Origin: Myxococcales bacterium
GTDB lineage: Bacteria > Myxococcota_A > Polyangia > Polyangiales > Polyangiaceae
Direction of reading: 5' to 3'
Assembly (NCBI GenBank): GCA_004193285.1
Contig: SECP01000040.1
Span: 22,080 to 86,079 of the forward strand
DNA: 64,000 nucleotides
In this document: one piece after another, positions 15,997 to 25,331 of the stretch
How positions within the stretch are numbered: position 1 is the stretch's first letter
How the letters are laid out: each line of letters starts with the position of its first letter
Program-made: the position numbers and the translations under genes
Notes under the pieces: generated by a model
Told to the model about the DNA's origin: nothing
Seen by the model: only the letters and a program-made list of their open reading frames with translations
Databases searched by the model: none

Positions 15997-16899
15997 TCAC
16001 TTCCGAGCAGTGGCAACTTCGCGCGCGAGTGCGACGAATGCCTGGTGAGCGGCCGACGCGTTGCGCCGGCCTGGGTAGTAGAGGCAGAGCCGGGCGAGGT
16101 CCGGCGTCCAGTCCTCGAGCACGCGAATGAGGCGCCCGGCTTCGATGTCGGCGCGCACGTCCGGCTCCATGAAGAAGCCGAGCCCGATGCCGTCCAGGAC
16201 TGCGATCCGCGAGAGGCTGGCCTCGTCGAGGGTGATGGGACCCGTTACATCGATCAGGGCGGTCTGCCCCCGCTTACGAAGCTCCCACCGGAAGAGGCTG
16301 CCGTTTGGCAGGCGAACCCGAACACACCGATGCCGGAGAAGATCCGGCGGGACGCGCGGGCGACCGTGCTGCTTCAGGTACGAAGGCGTTGCCACGATGG
16401 CGTGGCGTTGGGGCTTCCCAAGCGGAATGGCGATCATGTCGGTGGGCACGAGGTCCGCCATGCGTACGCCGAAGTCGAACCCGTCGGCGACGATGTCGAC
16501 GAGTCGGCCTTCGGTCACGACGTCCACATGCACGTCCGAATAGCGGCGGAGGTACTCCAGCACCAGTGGCGCGAGGAGCTCGCGTGCCGCAGTCGCAAAG
16601 GTGTTGATGCGCAGCATGCCGGATGGCATTGACTGCTGGGAGCGAGCCGCGTCCATCGCGCCGCGGATGTCTTCGAGTCCCGGAGCCACCTGTGCGACGA
16701 ACGCTCGACCCGCGTCAGTGAGCGAGACGCTGCGTGTCGTGCGGTTGAAGAGGCGCACGCCAAGATGAGCCTCGAGCTTCGCGATCGCGCTGCTGAGCGC
16801 GGTCGTCGACATCTCGAGATCGAGGGCAGCGCCGCGAAAGGAGCGCCTGCGCGCCACCGCAAGGACGGCGTCCAGATCGTTCAGGCCAGGCCGGTACAT
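15997..16899 (-). CDS. LysR-family transcriptional regulator
   Basis: 300 aa. The HTH is RRSFRGAALDLEMSTTALSSAIAKLEAHLGVRLF, followed by NRTTRSVSLTDAGRAFV, typical of the LysR subgroup that also includes the protein at 10825. The effector domain follows. It is divergent from a SnoaL-like/SDR gene pair and probably controls it from the 80-base spacer, which contains a short dyad. Confidence 0.9.
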   Translation of the reverse strand: MYRPGLNDLDAVLAVARRRSFRGAALDLEMSTTALSSAIAKLEAHLGVRLFNRTTRSVSLTDAGRAFVAQVAPGLEDIRGAMDAARSQQSMPSGMLRINTFATAARELLAPLVLEYLRRYSDVHVDVVTEGRLVDIVADGFDFGVRMADLVPTDMIAIPLGKPQRHAIVATPSYLKQHGRPRVPPDLLRHRCVRVRLPNGSLFRWELRKRGQTALIDVTGPITLDEASLSRIAVLDGIGLGFFMEPDVRADIEAGRLIRVLEDWTPDLARLCLYYPGRRNASAAHQAFVALAREVATARK

Positions 16900-16917
16900 C
16901 GATAATCCAGAAAATCG

Positions 16918-16930
16918 GGATGGCGCATCC
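16918..16930. promoter_or_regulatory. Short dyad in a LysR divergent spacer
   Basis: An inverted repeat, GGATG-GCG-CATCC, lies 19 bases from the LysR start and 49 bases before the SnoaL-like start. It is a possible operator for the adjacent LysR regulator, supported by position and symmetry only. Confidence 0.25.
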
Positions 16931-16979
16931 TAAGTTGTCCCTATTGTGCGGTCAATCGCAGGGGCTTACGTCTCGAGTC

Positions 16980-17312
16980 ATGAAACTGCACTCATCGATT
17001 CGAGCCTACTTCGACGCGACAGGCGCCACGCCGCTCCACGCGTTCGCGCGCGACGCCGTCGTGGCAGACGAGGGACATCGCCATATCGGGCACGCCGCCA
17101 TCGACGCCTGGTGGCGTGATGTGACAGCGAAGTACCAGGCTGTCGCAGAGCCGCTGGAGGTGAATACGAAGGGCGACGTGCACGACGTTCGCGCGAAAGT
17201 GACGGGCCGGTTCTCTGGCAGCCCCATCACGCTCACCTTTGCGTTCCGGATCGAGGACGAGCGGATCGCCGCCTTGGAGATCGGGTCGTCGCCACGGAAG
17301 GAGAAGATGTGA
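16980..17312 (+). CDS. SnoaL/NTF2-like small protein
   Basis: 110 aa from ATG at 16980; an upstream start at 16920 lies in the promoter region. The pattern IRAYFDATGATPLHAFARDAVVADEGHRHIGHAAIDAWW, then VRAKVTGRFSGSPITLTFAFRIEDERIAALEI, is that of SnoaL-like cone-fold proteins, which bind small hydrophobic substrates or act as isomerases and hydrolases. It overlaps the following SDR gene's start (TGATG), so the pair is co-translated. The substrate is unknown. Confidence 0.8.
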   Translation: MKLHSSIRAYFDATGATPLHAFARDAVVADEGHRHIGHAAIDAWWRDVTAKYQAVAEPLEVNTKGDVHDVRAKVTGRFSGSPITLTFAFRIEDERIAALEIGSSPRKEKM

Positions 17313-18058
17313 TGAAAGAGTTACACGGTAAGCGCGCGCTCGTGACGGGCGGAACGAAGGGCATCGGCAAGGCGGTGGTCGCATGGCTGCGGGCGGCCGG
17401 CGCGACGGTGCTGACGACCGCGCGTGAGGGAACCGGCGAGGGCTTCATCGCCGCCGATGTCGCGACGGCCGAGGGCTGCCAGCGCGTCGCGAACGCCGCT
17501 GGCGAGGTGGACGTTCTGGTCCACGTCGTGGGCGGGTCGTCGGCGCCGGCGGGCGGCTTCTCCGTCCTCGACGATGACGCGTGGCAGAAGGCGCTAGACC
17601 TGAACCTTCTGGCGGCAGTGCGGCTCGATCGGGCACTGGTACCCGGGATGCGGGAGCGCCGCACTGGCGCGGTCGTGCACGTGACGTCGATCCAGCGGCA
17701 GCTGCCGCTCCATGAGGCGACGACCGCGTACGCCTCGGCCAAGGCCGCCCTCTCGAACTACAGCAAGGCCCTGTCGAAGGAGGTCGCGCCGCACGGCGTG
17801 CGCGTGAATCGCGTGTCGCCAGGCTGGGTCGAGACCGAGGCCTCCGTCGAGTTCATGCGCGAGATCGCGACTAAGAACGGGACCGACGAGGCCGGCGCGA
17901 AGGAGCTGGTGATGCGCTCGCTCGGCGGGATTCCGCTCGGGCGCCCCGCGCGTCCGGCCGAGGTCGCCGAGCTGATCGGGTTTCTCGTCTCGGATCGCGC
18001 GAGCTCGATCACCGGGGCGGAGTACGTGATCGACGGCGGGACGGTGCCCGTGAGCTAG
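17312..18058 (+). CDS. SDR-family oxidoreductase
   Basis: 248 aa from ATG at 17312, with GGAAGGAGAAG upstream; a GTG one codon earlier is equally possible. The motifs are TGGTKGIG near the N-terminus, Ser in HVTSIQRQ, YASAK with the catalytic Tyr and Lys, and an SPGWVETEAS loop. The end is typical (GAEYVIDGGTVPVS). It is a classical cofactor-dependent dehydrogenase/reductase, coupled to the SnoaL-like gene and opposite a LysR regulator. Confidence 0.9.
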   Translation: MKELHGKRALVTGGTKGIGKAVVAWLRAAGATVLTTAREGTGEGFIAADVATAEGCQRVANAAGEVDVLVHVVGGSSAPAGGFSVLDDDAWQKALDLNLLAAVRLDRALVPGMRERRTGAVVHVTSIQRQLPLHEATTAYASAKAALSNYSKALSKEVAPHGVRVNRVSPGWVETEASVEFMREIATKNGTDEAGAKELVMRSLGGIPLGRPARPAEVAELIGFLVSDRASSITGAEYVIDGGTVPVS

Positions 18059-18271
18059 GTGCTCGCTCGTTCCAGGAGCGCGCCGGACTCGACTCTGGTT
18101 CAAGTGAGCGGAGGTCGTTGCTCAGTGAACGACTGGTTTCGTTACCGGCATCTGAGTGGCGCTCGTGTTTCCGCACGAGTGCGCCGGGTTTCGTAGTGAA
18201 GGCATGTTTGGTCAAGCGCGCATGACCGATGACAGGGGAGGGTCGCCGGTTCATGCTCGCGCCCGCGCGCC

Positions 18272-19234
18272 ATGCCAGAAGTCGATGCGCTTTTCGAGAT
18301 CGAGAACCAGCGCGGCGCTCCGATAGCGCCTGCTGAGCTGCGTCAGTTGCAACAGCGTTCCGACGCCAGGGGCCTGCTTCGGCTCTCGGGACATATGCTG
18401 GCCATCGGAGTTACGGGCGGCTTGTACACGGTCGCGCGCCAGCGCGGTGCGACGCTCGCGCTGCTAGCACCATGCGCCATCGCGCTCGGCTTCACGCTCG
18501 TGACCATGTTCGCCACGATGCACGAGGCCGTGCATCGTACGGCTTTCAAGAGCCGTGCTCTCAACGACTCAGTGGCGTGGTTCGCGGGTCTTTTGTCCTT
18601 CTACAACAGCACCTTCTATCGGCCCTATCACGGCTGGCACCACCGCTTCACGCAGCTGCCGGGGCAGGATCCAGAGCTCGAGGATGCAAAGCCGACGAGC
18701 GTGCTCGACTACTTCGTGCAGCTGAGCGGCGGGCCGTGGTGGCTCGGCAAGCTCCGCACGCACTTCCGGCTCGCGGCCGGTAAGACGAGCTCCTACGGCT
18801 TTCTCAACGAAGTGACGGCGCCGCGCGTCGTTCGCTCGGTGCGCGCTCAGCTAGGCGTCTACGCGGCCGCGTTTGGCGCCAGTCTTTGGCTGGGCGAGCC
18901 CTACTTCGTGATCTATTGGCTCGTGCCGGTCGCGGTCGCGCAACCGCTGCTGCGCGCGGTTTTGTTGGCGGAGCACATGGGCTGCAGCGAGACACCCGAC
19001 ATGCTCAGCAACACGCGCACTACTCATACCCTTTGGCCGGTGCGCTACTTGATGTGGGAAATGCCTTACCATGCGGATCACCACCGCTATCCGGCATTGC
19101 CTTTCTTCTCGCTCGCCCGCGCGCACGAGCGCTTGGCACCGCAACTCACCCACGTTGCGCGGCACGGCTATTCGAGCCTGCATCTCGCCTTCCTGAAGGA
19201 TCTTTGGAGGCGCCTACCTGAGGAAGCATCATGA
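18272..19234 (+). CDS. Membrane fatty acid desaturase-family protein
   Basis: 320 aa with the three His boxes of the di-iron desaturase/hydroxylase superfamily: HEAVH (84-88), HGWHH (120-124) and HADHH near residue 275. There are several membrane segments between them (for example LLAPCAIALGFTLVTMFATM). It would introduce a double bond or hydroxyl into a lipid or related long-chain substrate at the inner membrane. Its TGA overlaps the ATG of a glutamine synthetase-like gene, so the two products are probably made in equal amounts and share a pathway. Confidence 0.88.
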   Translation: MPEVDALFEIENQRGAPIAPAELRQLQQRSDARGLLRLSGHMLAIGVTGGLYTVARQRGATLALLAPCAIALGFTLVTMFATMHEAVHRTAFKSRALNDSVAWFAGLLSFYNSTFYRPYHGWHHRFTQLPGQDPELEDAKPTSVLDYFVQLSGGPWWLGKLRTHFRLAAGKTSSYGFLNEVTAPRVVRSVRAQLGVYAAAFGASLWLGEPYFVIYWLVPVAVAQPLLRAVLLAEHMGCSETPDMLSNTRTTHTLWPVRYLMWEMPYHADHHRYPALPFFSLARAHERLAPQLTHVARHGYSSLHLAFLKDLWRRLPEEAS

Positions 19235-20535
19235 CTACCTTGTCGAGCTTGGCTGCGGAAAAAGGCATTCGCTACTTCTTGGTGTCCTTTAGTGATTTGC
19301 GCGGCGTGCAGCGCGCCAAATTGGTGCCAGCCGCAAGCATCGATCGCATCGCGGCGGAGGGCGCCGGTTTTGCAGGGTTCGCGGCCTGGCTGGACATGAC
19401 GCCCGCGGATCCGGACATGTTGGCGCTGGCCGATCCGAGAAGCGTGATTCAACTGCCGTGGAAGCCCGAGGTGGCGTGGGTCGCGGGCGACTTGGTCATG
19501 AACGGCAAACCGGTGGAGCAGTCGCCCCGGCGTGTTCTGGCGCGTCAAATTCAGAGCGCGGCCGAGCTCGGTTACGCCGTGCGTACTGGAGTCGAGTGCG
19601 AGTTTTTCGTGCTCAGCGGCGACGGCAGTGCGATTGGTGATGCTGCCGATCAACAGGCCAAGCCCTGCTACGACCAGCAATCCCTAATGCGTCGGTATGA
19701 GCTCATCACGAAGATTTGCGACTGCATGCTCACGCTCGGCTGGGGGCCGTACCAAAACGATCACGAAGACGCCAACGGTCAATTCGAGATGAACTGGACC
19801 TACGACGACGCGCTGGTGACCGCCGATCGGCATGCATTCTTCAAATACATGGTGAAGACGTTGGCGGAAGCGGAGGGCTTACGCGCCACTTTCATGCCCA
19901 AGCCCTTTCCGAATCTCTCCGGCAATGGCTGCCACGTGCACGTTTCTTTGTGGGATATCGTCAAAAACGAGAACCTGTTCCGCGATCGCAACGGCGAGCT
20001 GGGCTTGTCGCGCGCCGCCTATCAGTTCGTCGCGGGGGTGCTGCACCACGCCGAGGCGCTGTGCGCCATCACCAATCCGACCGTCAACTCTTTCAAGCGC
20101 ATCAACGGCGCTCCGACCCTCTCCGGCGCTACTTGGTCGCCGAACACCATCAGCTATAGCGGCAACAACCGCACGCACATGATTCGCATTCCCGACGTCG
20201 ATCGCTTCGAGCTCCGGCTGGCGGACGGCGCCACGAACCCGTATCTACTCCAAGCCGCCGTCATCGCGGCCGGGCTGGACGGCATCCTTCAACATCGCGA
20301 CCCTGGTCCGCGCCTCGACAACAACATGTACACGGATCCGCTGCCCCCGAGCGAAGTGCGCCGCTTGCCCCTCAATTTGCTGGATGCTCTGCGCGCGCTG
20401 CGCGCCAGCGACACCATGCGCAAGTCGCTCGGCAATCCCTTCATCGAAGCTTACACGAAGCTCAAAGAGCGCGAATGGCACGAGCATCATGCCCAAATCT
20501 CCCCGTGGGAACGTCAGGCCACGCTCGACTGCTGA
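19231..20535 (+). CDS. glnT: Type III (GlnT-like) glutamine synthetase family protein
   Basis: 434 aa, close to the 435-450 aa of the GlnT subgroup. Signatures are FSDLRGVQRAKLVP near the N-terminus, ECEFFVL, the Glu-rich EDANGQFEMNW, and the ATP/Mg site FMPKPFPNLSGNGCHVHVSLW. NPTVNSFKRI and the Arg-rich NNRTHMIRIPD follow. GlnT-type enzymes make gamma-glutamyl amides from amines or methylamine, or glutamine. Translational coupling to a fatty acid desaturase suggests an amine or lipid-derived substrate (inferred). The symbol reflects subfamily resemblance only. Confidence 0.85.
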   Translation: MTTLSSLAAEKGIRYFLVSFSDLRGVQRAKLVPAASIDRIAAEGAGFAGFAAWLDMTPADPDMLALADPRSVIQLPWKPEVAWVAGDLVMNGKPVEQSPRRVLARQIQSAAELGYAVRTGVECEFFVLSGDGSAIGDAADQQAKPCYDQQSLMRRYELITKICDCMLTLGWGPYQNDHEDANGQFEMNWTYDDALVTADRHAFFKYMVKTLAEAEGLRATFMPKPFPNLSGNGCHVHVSLWDIVKNENLFRDRNGELGLSRAAYQFVAGVLHHAEALCAITNPTVNSFKRINGAPTLSGATWSPNTISYSGNNRTHMIRIPDVDRFELRLADGATNPYLLQAAVIAAGLDGILQHRDPGPRLDNNMYTDPLPPSEVRRLPLNLLDALRALRASDTMRKSLGNPFIEAYTKLKEREWHEHHAQISPWERQATLDC

Positions 20536-20770
20536 AGGGTTGGATGCGGCGCGCTACCGGCTGATACGTGAGCGCGCGCCCTCGAGATAGCAGGCGCCTC
20601 GCTTCGAAGCCCGTCTCGATCTTGCCCGACTCGTGCGCTTCGGTCGCCCACCCCGCCGACTCTGGCGAGGCCGCGAAACGATACTCATTGTGTCGCGGTG
20701 CCCGGCGGCCTAGTCAGGGGCGCCAACAGATATGTGGAACCTGCACGACGGGCGCTTGGGGGACCGCGCT

Positions 20771-23086
20771 ATGCGCGTCGCAGGGGTGCTGGCAGCTTGT
20801 CTGTCGCTGGCGGGGTGTACGACGCCAGGGGCCTCCGATTCGGGGCGGGCGCAGGCGCTCGAGCGCAGCACGAAATCCGCGAAGACCGAAAGAACCGAAG
20901 ACCCCGAGAACACCGAAAAATCTCGAGAGTCCGAGGAGAGCGAACCGGACGAGAAGCTCGACGAGAAGCTGCCCGGAGGCGAAGGCGTGATCGACGAGCG
21001 CTTGCTGGCTGCGGTTCGACGCGGCAAGCCGGTCGACGCGTTCGTGCTGCTCGAGGCGGAGCTGCCGAAGCTGCCGGAGCTGCCGGGCGTGCGTCCGGAG
21101 CATCGCAAGGGGGTGTGGCTCACCGCGCTGAAGGCTGATTTTGCCTCGAAAAAGGAGCGGCTGAGCGCGGCGCTGCGCGAGATCGAGGTGCGGCAGAGTT
21201 TCGATTCGCTGCCCCTGCTCATGGTGCGTATCGTCAAGGAAGAGCAGCTGAAGCGGCTCGCCAGTAGCGAGCTCGTCGCGGGCGTCACGATCATGCACGA
21301 GAATGATCTGCACCTCGGGCAGGCCTTGCCGTTGATTCGCGCGGTGGAGACGACGCAGTGGGGTCTGCGCGGGGCGGGAGTCGGCATCGCGGTGCTAGAC
21401 ACCGGGGTCAACTTCTCCGATCGAGCTTTCGGGACCTGCTCGGCTCCGGGCGTGCCGGGCTGCCGGGTGGTGCGCTCGGTCGAGGTGAGCCCCAACGACG
21501 GCTCGCCGGATGATCACGGGCACGGTTCTTCGATGGCTCAAATCGCGCTCTCGGTGGCGCCCGCCGCCAACCTCCACGTGTTCGACGTGTCGCGTCGTCT
21601 CGGCATGATCAACGACGAAGATGCGCTGACGGCGGTCAATAACGTCATCAATACCGCGATTTCGGCGAACATCCGGGCCCTCAGCCTGAGCTTCGGCGTC
21701 AAAGAGTATTGGACGAGGACCTGCGAGTGGCGCGGGATCTCGCGCAATCCGTATCAAGTTCCGTTCGGGATTTTGCGCATACTGGACGTGTTGCCCGTCG
21801 TCTCGACCGGCAACGACGCTTCGAACGGCAATGTCTTCAAGACTGGTGTGGCCTGGCCCGCTTGTACGCCTGGCGCAATGCGAGTGGGCGCGGTCTACGA
21901 CTCGGCGGCGGTCACACCGGACTTCAAGCCACCGATGGACTGCGCGGACGCGGCAGCGGTGGTGGACGCGGTTCCGTGCTTTTCCCAAACCGGTCCGTTG
22001 GTCTCCATATTGGCGCCCGGTGCCGACATCACCGCGCTCGGGCGAACCGCGGTTGGTACGTCGGAGGCCGCGCCGCAGGTTGCGGGGGCTTTCGCGGTGC
22101 TCAGCGCCATGAGGCCGGTCGGGCGCTCCTTCATCGAGCCGATTTTGCTCAACAACGGTCCACTCGTGAACGATCCACGTGTGGGAATCGCGCGGACTCG
22201 CCTCGACGTCGCGAGCTCCGCGATCGCGATGATTGGCGCCATTCCGGACGACTTCTCGGCGGCGCGCGCGCTCAGCGGCATCTCGGCGCTGACGACGACC
22301 GGCAGCTATGGCGTGACGCTCGAAGCGGGAGAGCCGGTGCATGCGGGGGTGCCGCAGGGAGGCTCGGTTTGGTTCAGCTGGACCGCGCCGTACACCGGCC
22401 CCGCGACGGTCACGACTGCCGGCTCGGATTTCGATACCGTGCTCGCCGTCTACACCGGCAGCAGCGTCGATACGCTCACGGAGGTCACCGCCAACGACGA
22501 CGCGTCCGGGCCGGGCCCTTCGGGGGTGCAATTCCAAGCTCAAGCGAACACTACCTTCCGCATCGCCGTGAGCGGCAAAGTCGTCGGCGGCCAAGCTCAG
22601 CGTGGCGTCGTTCGACTCCGCATCAACGGCGCGCCGACGAACGACGCGTTGGCGAACGCGGTGGGGCTGCCTGGCGATCTACCGATCGGGCCCATCGCGG
22701 GCGACAACTTGGGCGCGACCAAGGAGCTCGGCGAACCTCACCACTGTGGGAACGACGGCGGTGCATCGGTTTGGTACACGTTTCAGCCGAGCTCGTGGTC
22801 AGGCCTGGTCACCGCCACCATTTCCCCCACGCTTCTTGGTATCGGCGCGTGCGTGACGGTGTACAGCAGCAGCTTGAGCTCGCCGACGCCGCTCGATTTG
22901 CAGCGTGAAGGCGGCGGTATGTGGGCGACTTGGGACGATACCTGGTCCGCCGAGTTCGTCGCGCGCACGGACCGGCACTACTTCATCGTCGTCGAAGGAA
23001 TGTCCACGGAGGAGCCTGGCTTCGACGCGCCTGCGCGCGGCACCTTCACGCTCTCGCTGGACGAGTCGCACCCGCCGAATCCGTGA
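20771..23086 (+). CDS. Subtilisin-like (S8) serine protease lipoprotein
   Basis: 771 aa from ATG at 20771, which begins MRVAGVLAACLSLAGC with a perfect lipobox (Cys16). An acidic Glu/Lys/Ser linker (residues 25-70) and a prodomain-like region follow. The S8 catalytic domain has Asp210 in LDTGVN, His249 in DDHGHG, an Asn in STGND and Ser431 in GTSEAAP. The C-terminal about 270 residues hold two beta-sandwich repeats of pre-peptidase type (GSVWFSWTAPYTGPATVTT and ASVWYTFQPSSWSGLVTAT). It is lipid-anchored and probably acts at the cell surface. It stands alone. Confidence 0.9.
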   Translation: MRVAGVLAACLSLAGCTTPGASDSGRAQALERSTKSAKTERTEDPENTEKSRESEESEPDEKLDEKLPGGEGVIDERLLAAVRRGKPVDAFVLLEAELPKLPELPGVRPEHRKGVWLTALKADFASKKERLSAALREIEVRQSFDSLPLLMVRIVKEEQLKRLASSELVAGVTIMHENDLHLGQALPLIRAVETTQWGLRGAGVGIAVLDTGVNFSDRAFGTCSAPGVPGCRVVRSVEVSPNDGSPDDHGHGSSMAQIALSVAPAANLHVFDVSRRLGMINDEDALTAVNNVINTAISANIRALSLSFGVKEYWTRTCEWRGISRNPYQVPFGILRILDVLPVVSTGNDASNGNVFKTGVAWPACTPGAMRVGAVYDSAAVTPDFKPPMDCADAAAVVDAVPCFSQTGPLVSILAPGADITALGRTAVGTSEAAPQVAGAFAVLSAMRPVGRSFIEPILLNNGPLVNDPRVGIARTRLDVASSAIAMIGAIPDDFSAARALSGISALTTTGSYGVTLEAGEPVHAGVPQGGSVWFSWTAPYTGPATVTTAGSDFDTVLAVYTGSSVDTLTEVTANDDASGPGPSGVQFQAQANTTFRIAVSGKVVGGQAQRGVVRLRINGAPTNDALANAVGLPGDLPIGPIAGDNLGATKELGEPHHCGNDGGASVWYTFQPSSWSGLVTATISPTLLGIGACVTVYSSSLSSPTPLDLQREGGGMWATWDDTWSAEFVARTDRHYFIVVEGMSTEEPGFDAPARGTFTLSLDESHPPNP

Positions 23087-23170
23087 CGGTTGAGCGCGCT
23101 TCGAGCGGTACGATGACGCGACCGCTCGGCGACGGCCGCATGGTGGAAGGGGCAGTCACCGCGAGGTCGG

Positions 23171-23827
23171 TCAGACGCCGACTCGGCTCCGCGTTGGCGC
23201 CCGTTGCGGTTTCGGCTCCGTGGTCGCCGCTGCGCGCGCCCGCAAGCGACTCAGGGAGACCGGCGTGATGCCGAGGTACGAGGCGATGTCATAGCTCCGA
23301 AGGTCGGGCAAAAGCGCTCGGTGAGTTTCGCGAAAGCGCGCGTAGCGCTCGGCGGCGCTGAGCGTGAGCAGCTCGTGGGCGCGCTCTTCTCGCTCGAGGA
23401 GGGTGAGCTCTGCCAAGCGTCGCCCGAGAGTCTGAAAGCAGGCATGCCGGGCGTACAGCGCCTCCAGCTCCGACCAGCGCAGCACGAATAGCTCACTGTC
23501 GATGATCGCCTCCACACTCAGGTAGGACGGCGCGCCGGTCAGCAGCGAGACGTAGGCCCCTACCACCGCTCCGGGCCCTCCGAACCCCCGGACGATTTGC
23601 TTGCCGCGCGGGGTTGCATGCGCTTTGCGGATGAGCCCGCTCACAACGAAGCCGACGTGAGCTGCGCAATCGCCCGCTCGCGTCAGGTACTCGCCGCGCC
23701 GCAGGCGGCGAAAAGTCAGCCGGGATTCCAGGTGAGCTAGCTCCTTCGCAGGGAGGGGGGCGAGCTGCCCGAGAGACTGACGCAGCTGGGTTCGGGCCCG
23801 TGCTTTGTTATCCCTGGTTAACGACAT
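23171..23827 (-). CDS. Crp/Fnr-family transcriptional regulator
   Basis: 218 aa. The N-terminal cyclic-nucleotide-binding-like beta-roll contains RRGEYLTRAGDCAAHVGFVVSGLIRKAH and a VRGFGGPGAVVGAYVSL loop. The C-terminal HTH (LRSYDIASYLGITPVSLSRLRARAA) is a canonical Crp-type recognition helix. There is no Cys cluster, so it is not an Fe-S Fnr. It overlaps head to head with the possible early start of the GDPD gene and may regulate it. Confidence 0.88.
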   Translation of the reverse strand: MSLTRDNKARARTQLRQSLGQLAPLPAKELAHLESRLTFRRLRRGEYLTRAGDCAAHVGFVVSGLIRKAHATPRGKQIVRGFGGPGAVVGAYVSLLTGAPSYLSVEAIIDSELFVLRWSELEALYARHACFQTLGRRLAELTLLEREERAHELLTLSAAERYARFRETHRALLPDLRSYDIASYLGITPVSLSRLRARAAATTEPKPQRAPTRSRVGV

Positions 23828-23856
23828 CGCCCGAGATCTGCCCGAGACTCGCGGTC

Positions 23857-24606
23857 GTGTCGACCTTTCTACTGATTGCCAAAGCCGGGGGCTCGGCTGA
23901 AGCCGCGGAAAATACGTGCGAAGCCATCGCGCGCGCGGTTGGCGTTCAACCTCCGAACGGTTGTGAGGTCGCGGTCGAAGTCGACCTGCGGCTCAGCCGC
24001 GACGACGAATTCGTGGCTCTTCATGACGCTACCCTCGAGCGGACGACTGGCGGCCGAGGCTCGGCACGTCAGCACACCTTACGTGAGCTCTGCCGGCTGA
24101 AAGCGGGTCCGAACGCCGAGCGGGTGCCGAGCCTCTTCGAAGTGCTGGAAGCTGCGGGTGACCGCCAGTTGCTGTTGGATTTGCACGATGACGACGTCAC
24201 TTCAGTTGCCACGCTCTCACGCTGCCTCGCGCGCATTCGGCCCGAGCAGCGCGAGCGCTTGTGGGTAGCGAGTGAGCACGGCCGAGTGGTCGAGGCTCTG
24301 CGTCGGTCGGAACCCGCGCTCCGCACGGCAGCTACCAAGCGCGAAGCTTGGGGCAAGCTGTTGTTCGGGCGCCTTGGGCTCGGAAGGTGGGCCGCCCGCG
24401 GCCACGTGTGGGTCGTCCCCGAGCGCCATGCCGGTTGGCAAGTCGTATCGCCTCGCTTCGTCGAAGAAGCTCGCGCTGCCGGCGATGCCGTGTGGGTGTT
24501 CGTCGTGAACGACGCGGGGGCCCTCCGGCGGCTCCGGCGCTGGGGCGTCGGTGGGTGCCTGACTACTCGGCCTGCTGGGCTCGTAAGCGAGCTGACGGAG
24601 GTCTGA
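23857..24606 (+). CDS. GDPD-like protein lacking the catalytic HR pair
   Basis: 249 aa from a GTG at 23857; the frame is open to 23800, but that would overlap the Crp gene. The TIM-barrel glycerophosphodiester phosphodiesterase pattern is clear: GGSAEAAENT, VEVDLRLSRDDEFVALHDATLERTTGG, VPSLFEVLEAAGDRQLLLDLHDD, and a C-terminal VWVFVVNDAGALRRLRRWGVGGCLTTRP. The first catalytic motif, normally A-H-R-G-G, reads A-K-A-G-G, so His and Arg are both replaced. The metal-binding E-x-D and the second His (LHDATL) remain. It may be inactive or have changed chemistry. There is no signal peptide. Confidence 0.8.
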   Translation: MSTFLLIAKAGGSAEAAENTCEAIARAVGVQPPNGCEVAVEVDLRLSRDDEFVALHDATLERTTGGRGSARQHTLRELCRLKAGPNAERVPSLFEVLEAAGDRQLLLDLHDDDVTSVATLSRCLARIRPEQRERLWVASEHGRVVEALRRSEPALRTAATKREAWGKLLFGRLGLGRWAARGHVWVVPERHAGWQVVSPRFVEEARAAGDAVWVFVVNDAGALRRLRRWGVGGCLTTRPAGLVSELTEV

Positions 24607-24623
24607 CTAACTCGTTCCGCAAG

Positions 24624-25331
24624 CTAAACGTCTACCCCTTCCAACCGCCAGGCTTGGGCGAGCTGGTCGCGGCAGCCTTCCTCGATCACGTCCGCGTGGC
24701 CAACGATGAGACGCCGAGCTGGTCGCTTCAAGATGGCGGACAGGGACTGAGCCGCCGCGGCTTTGTCAGGTTTCGACCATCTAACGTCCGGCGGGACGCG
24801 TACTCGCTCATAGAAACCGGTCACGCGCGCTGCGAAGCGACAGCTCCAGTGGTCCTTGGCGTTGGCGCAAAGCACGATGTCCGCGCCCAACAGGGTCTGC
24901 GTGGGCCGATGATAGAGCACGGTCTCGTCGAGAAACGGCACACCTGCTAGTTGCAGGGCCTCCAGCTCGGGAACCTGTCTTTGGAACTCCGCGTCGTGGA
25001 TGTCCAGGTTGAGCTTCAGCGCTCGGTTCTTGGCGGCGGCCGACGCCGGGCCCACCACTCGTGCCTCAGAAAAAAGCCTCGCTGCCGCCGGCGTCCCCAG
25101 GTGATGAAAGGAATTGGGCACTATCAACCACCGCACCGGGCCGAGCGCGCGTAGTTGCTCGCTCACGGCGTCGGTGGGCGGCGCCGCGCTGTGGAGCAGC
25201 AAGTTGCCGTCTTCCAGACGTAGGATCGTGGTGCGGGCGCGCTGACGTATCCCGCTGAACCAAACCGGGCGTTCAAAGGTCCAGATTTTGTCCGCCACGA
25301 CATTGACGAGCGTCGACACGAAATCAGCCAT
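24624..25331 (-). CDS. DUF4336 protein (metallo-beta-lactamase-like fold)
   Basis: 235 aa. The start LVNVVADKIWTFERPVWFSGI, then RTTILRLEDGNLLLHSAAPP, LIVPNSFHHLGT and a late VGHADVI, follow the DUF4336 pattern, a family related to metallo-beta-lactamase-fold hydrolases but without the full HxHxDH site. The enzymatic activity is undefined. The gene starts inside the end of the ECF sigma gene (8-bp overlap), so it is co-translated with it and may be its regulatory target or partner. Confidence 0.8.
   Translation of the reverse strand: MADFVSTLVNVVADKIWTFERPVWFSGIRQRARTTILRLEDGNLLLHSAAPPTDAVSEQLRALGPVRWLIVPNSFHHLGTPAAARLFSEARVVGPASAAAKNRALKLNLDIHDAEFQRQVPELEALQLAGVPFLDETVLYHRPTQTLLGADIVLCANAKDHWSCRFAARVTGFYERVRVPPDVRWSKPDKAAAAQSLSAILKRPARRLIVGHADVIEEGCRDQLAQAWRLEGVDV

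Noticed and set aside
21395..22908. Two about 400-aa frames (one per strand) within the subtilisin-like gene
   Set aside because: Both are Arg/Gly-rich shadows; the S8 protease frame carries the catalytic triad and lipobox.
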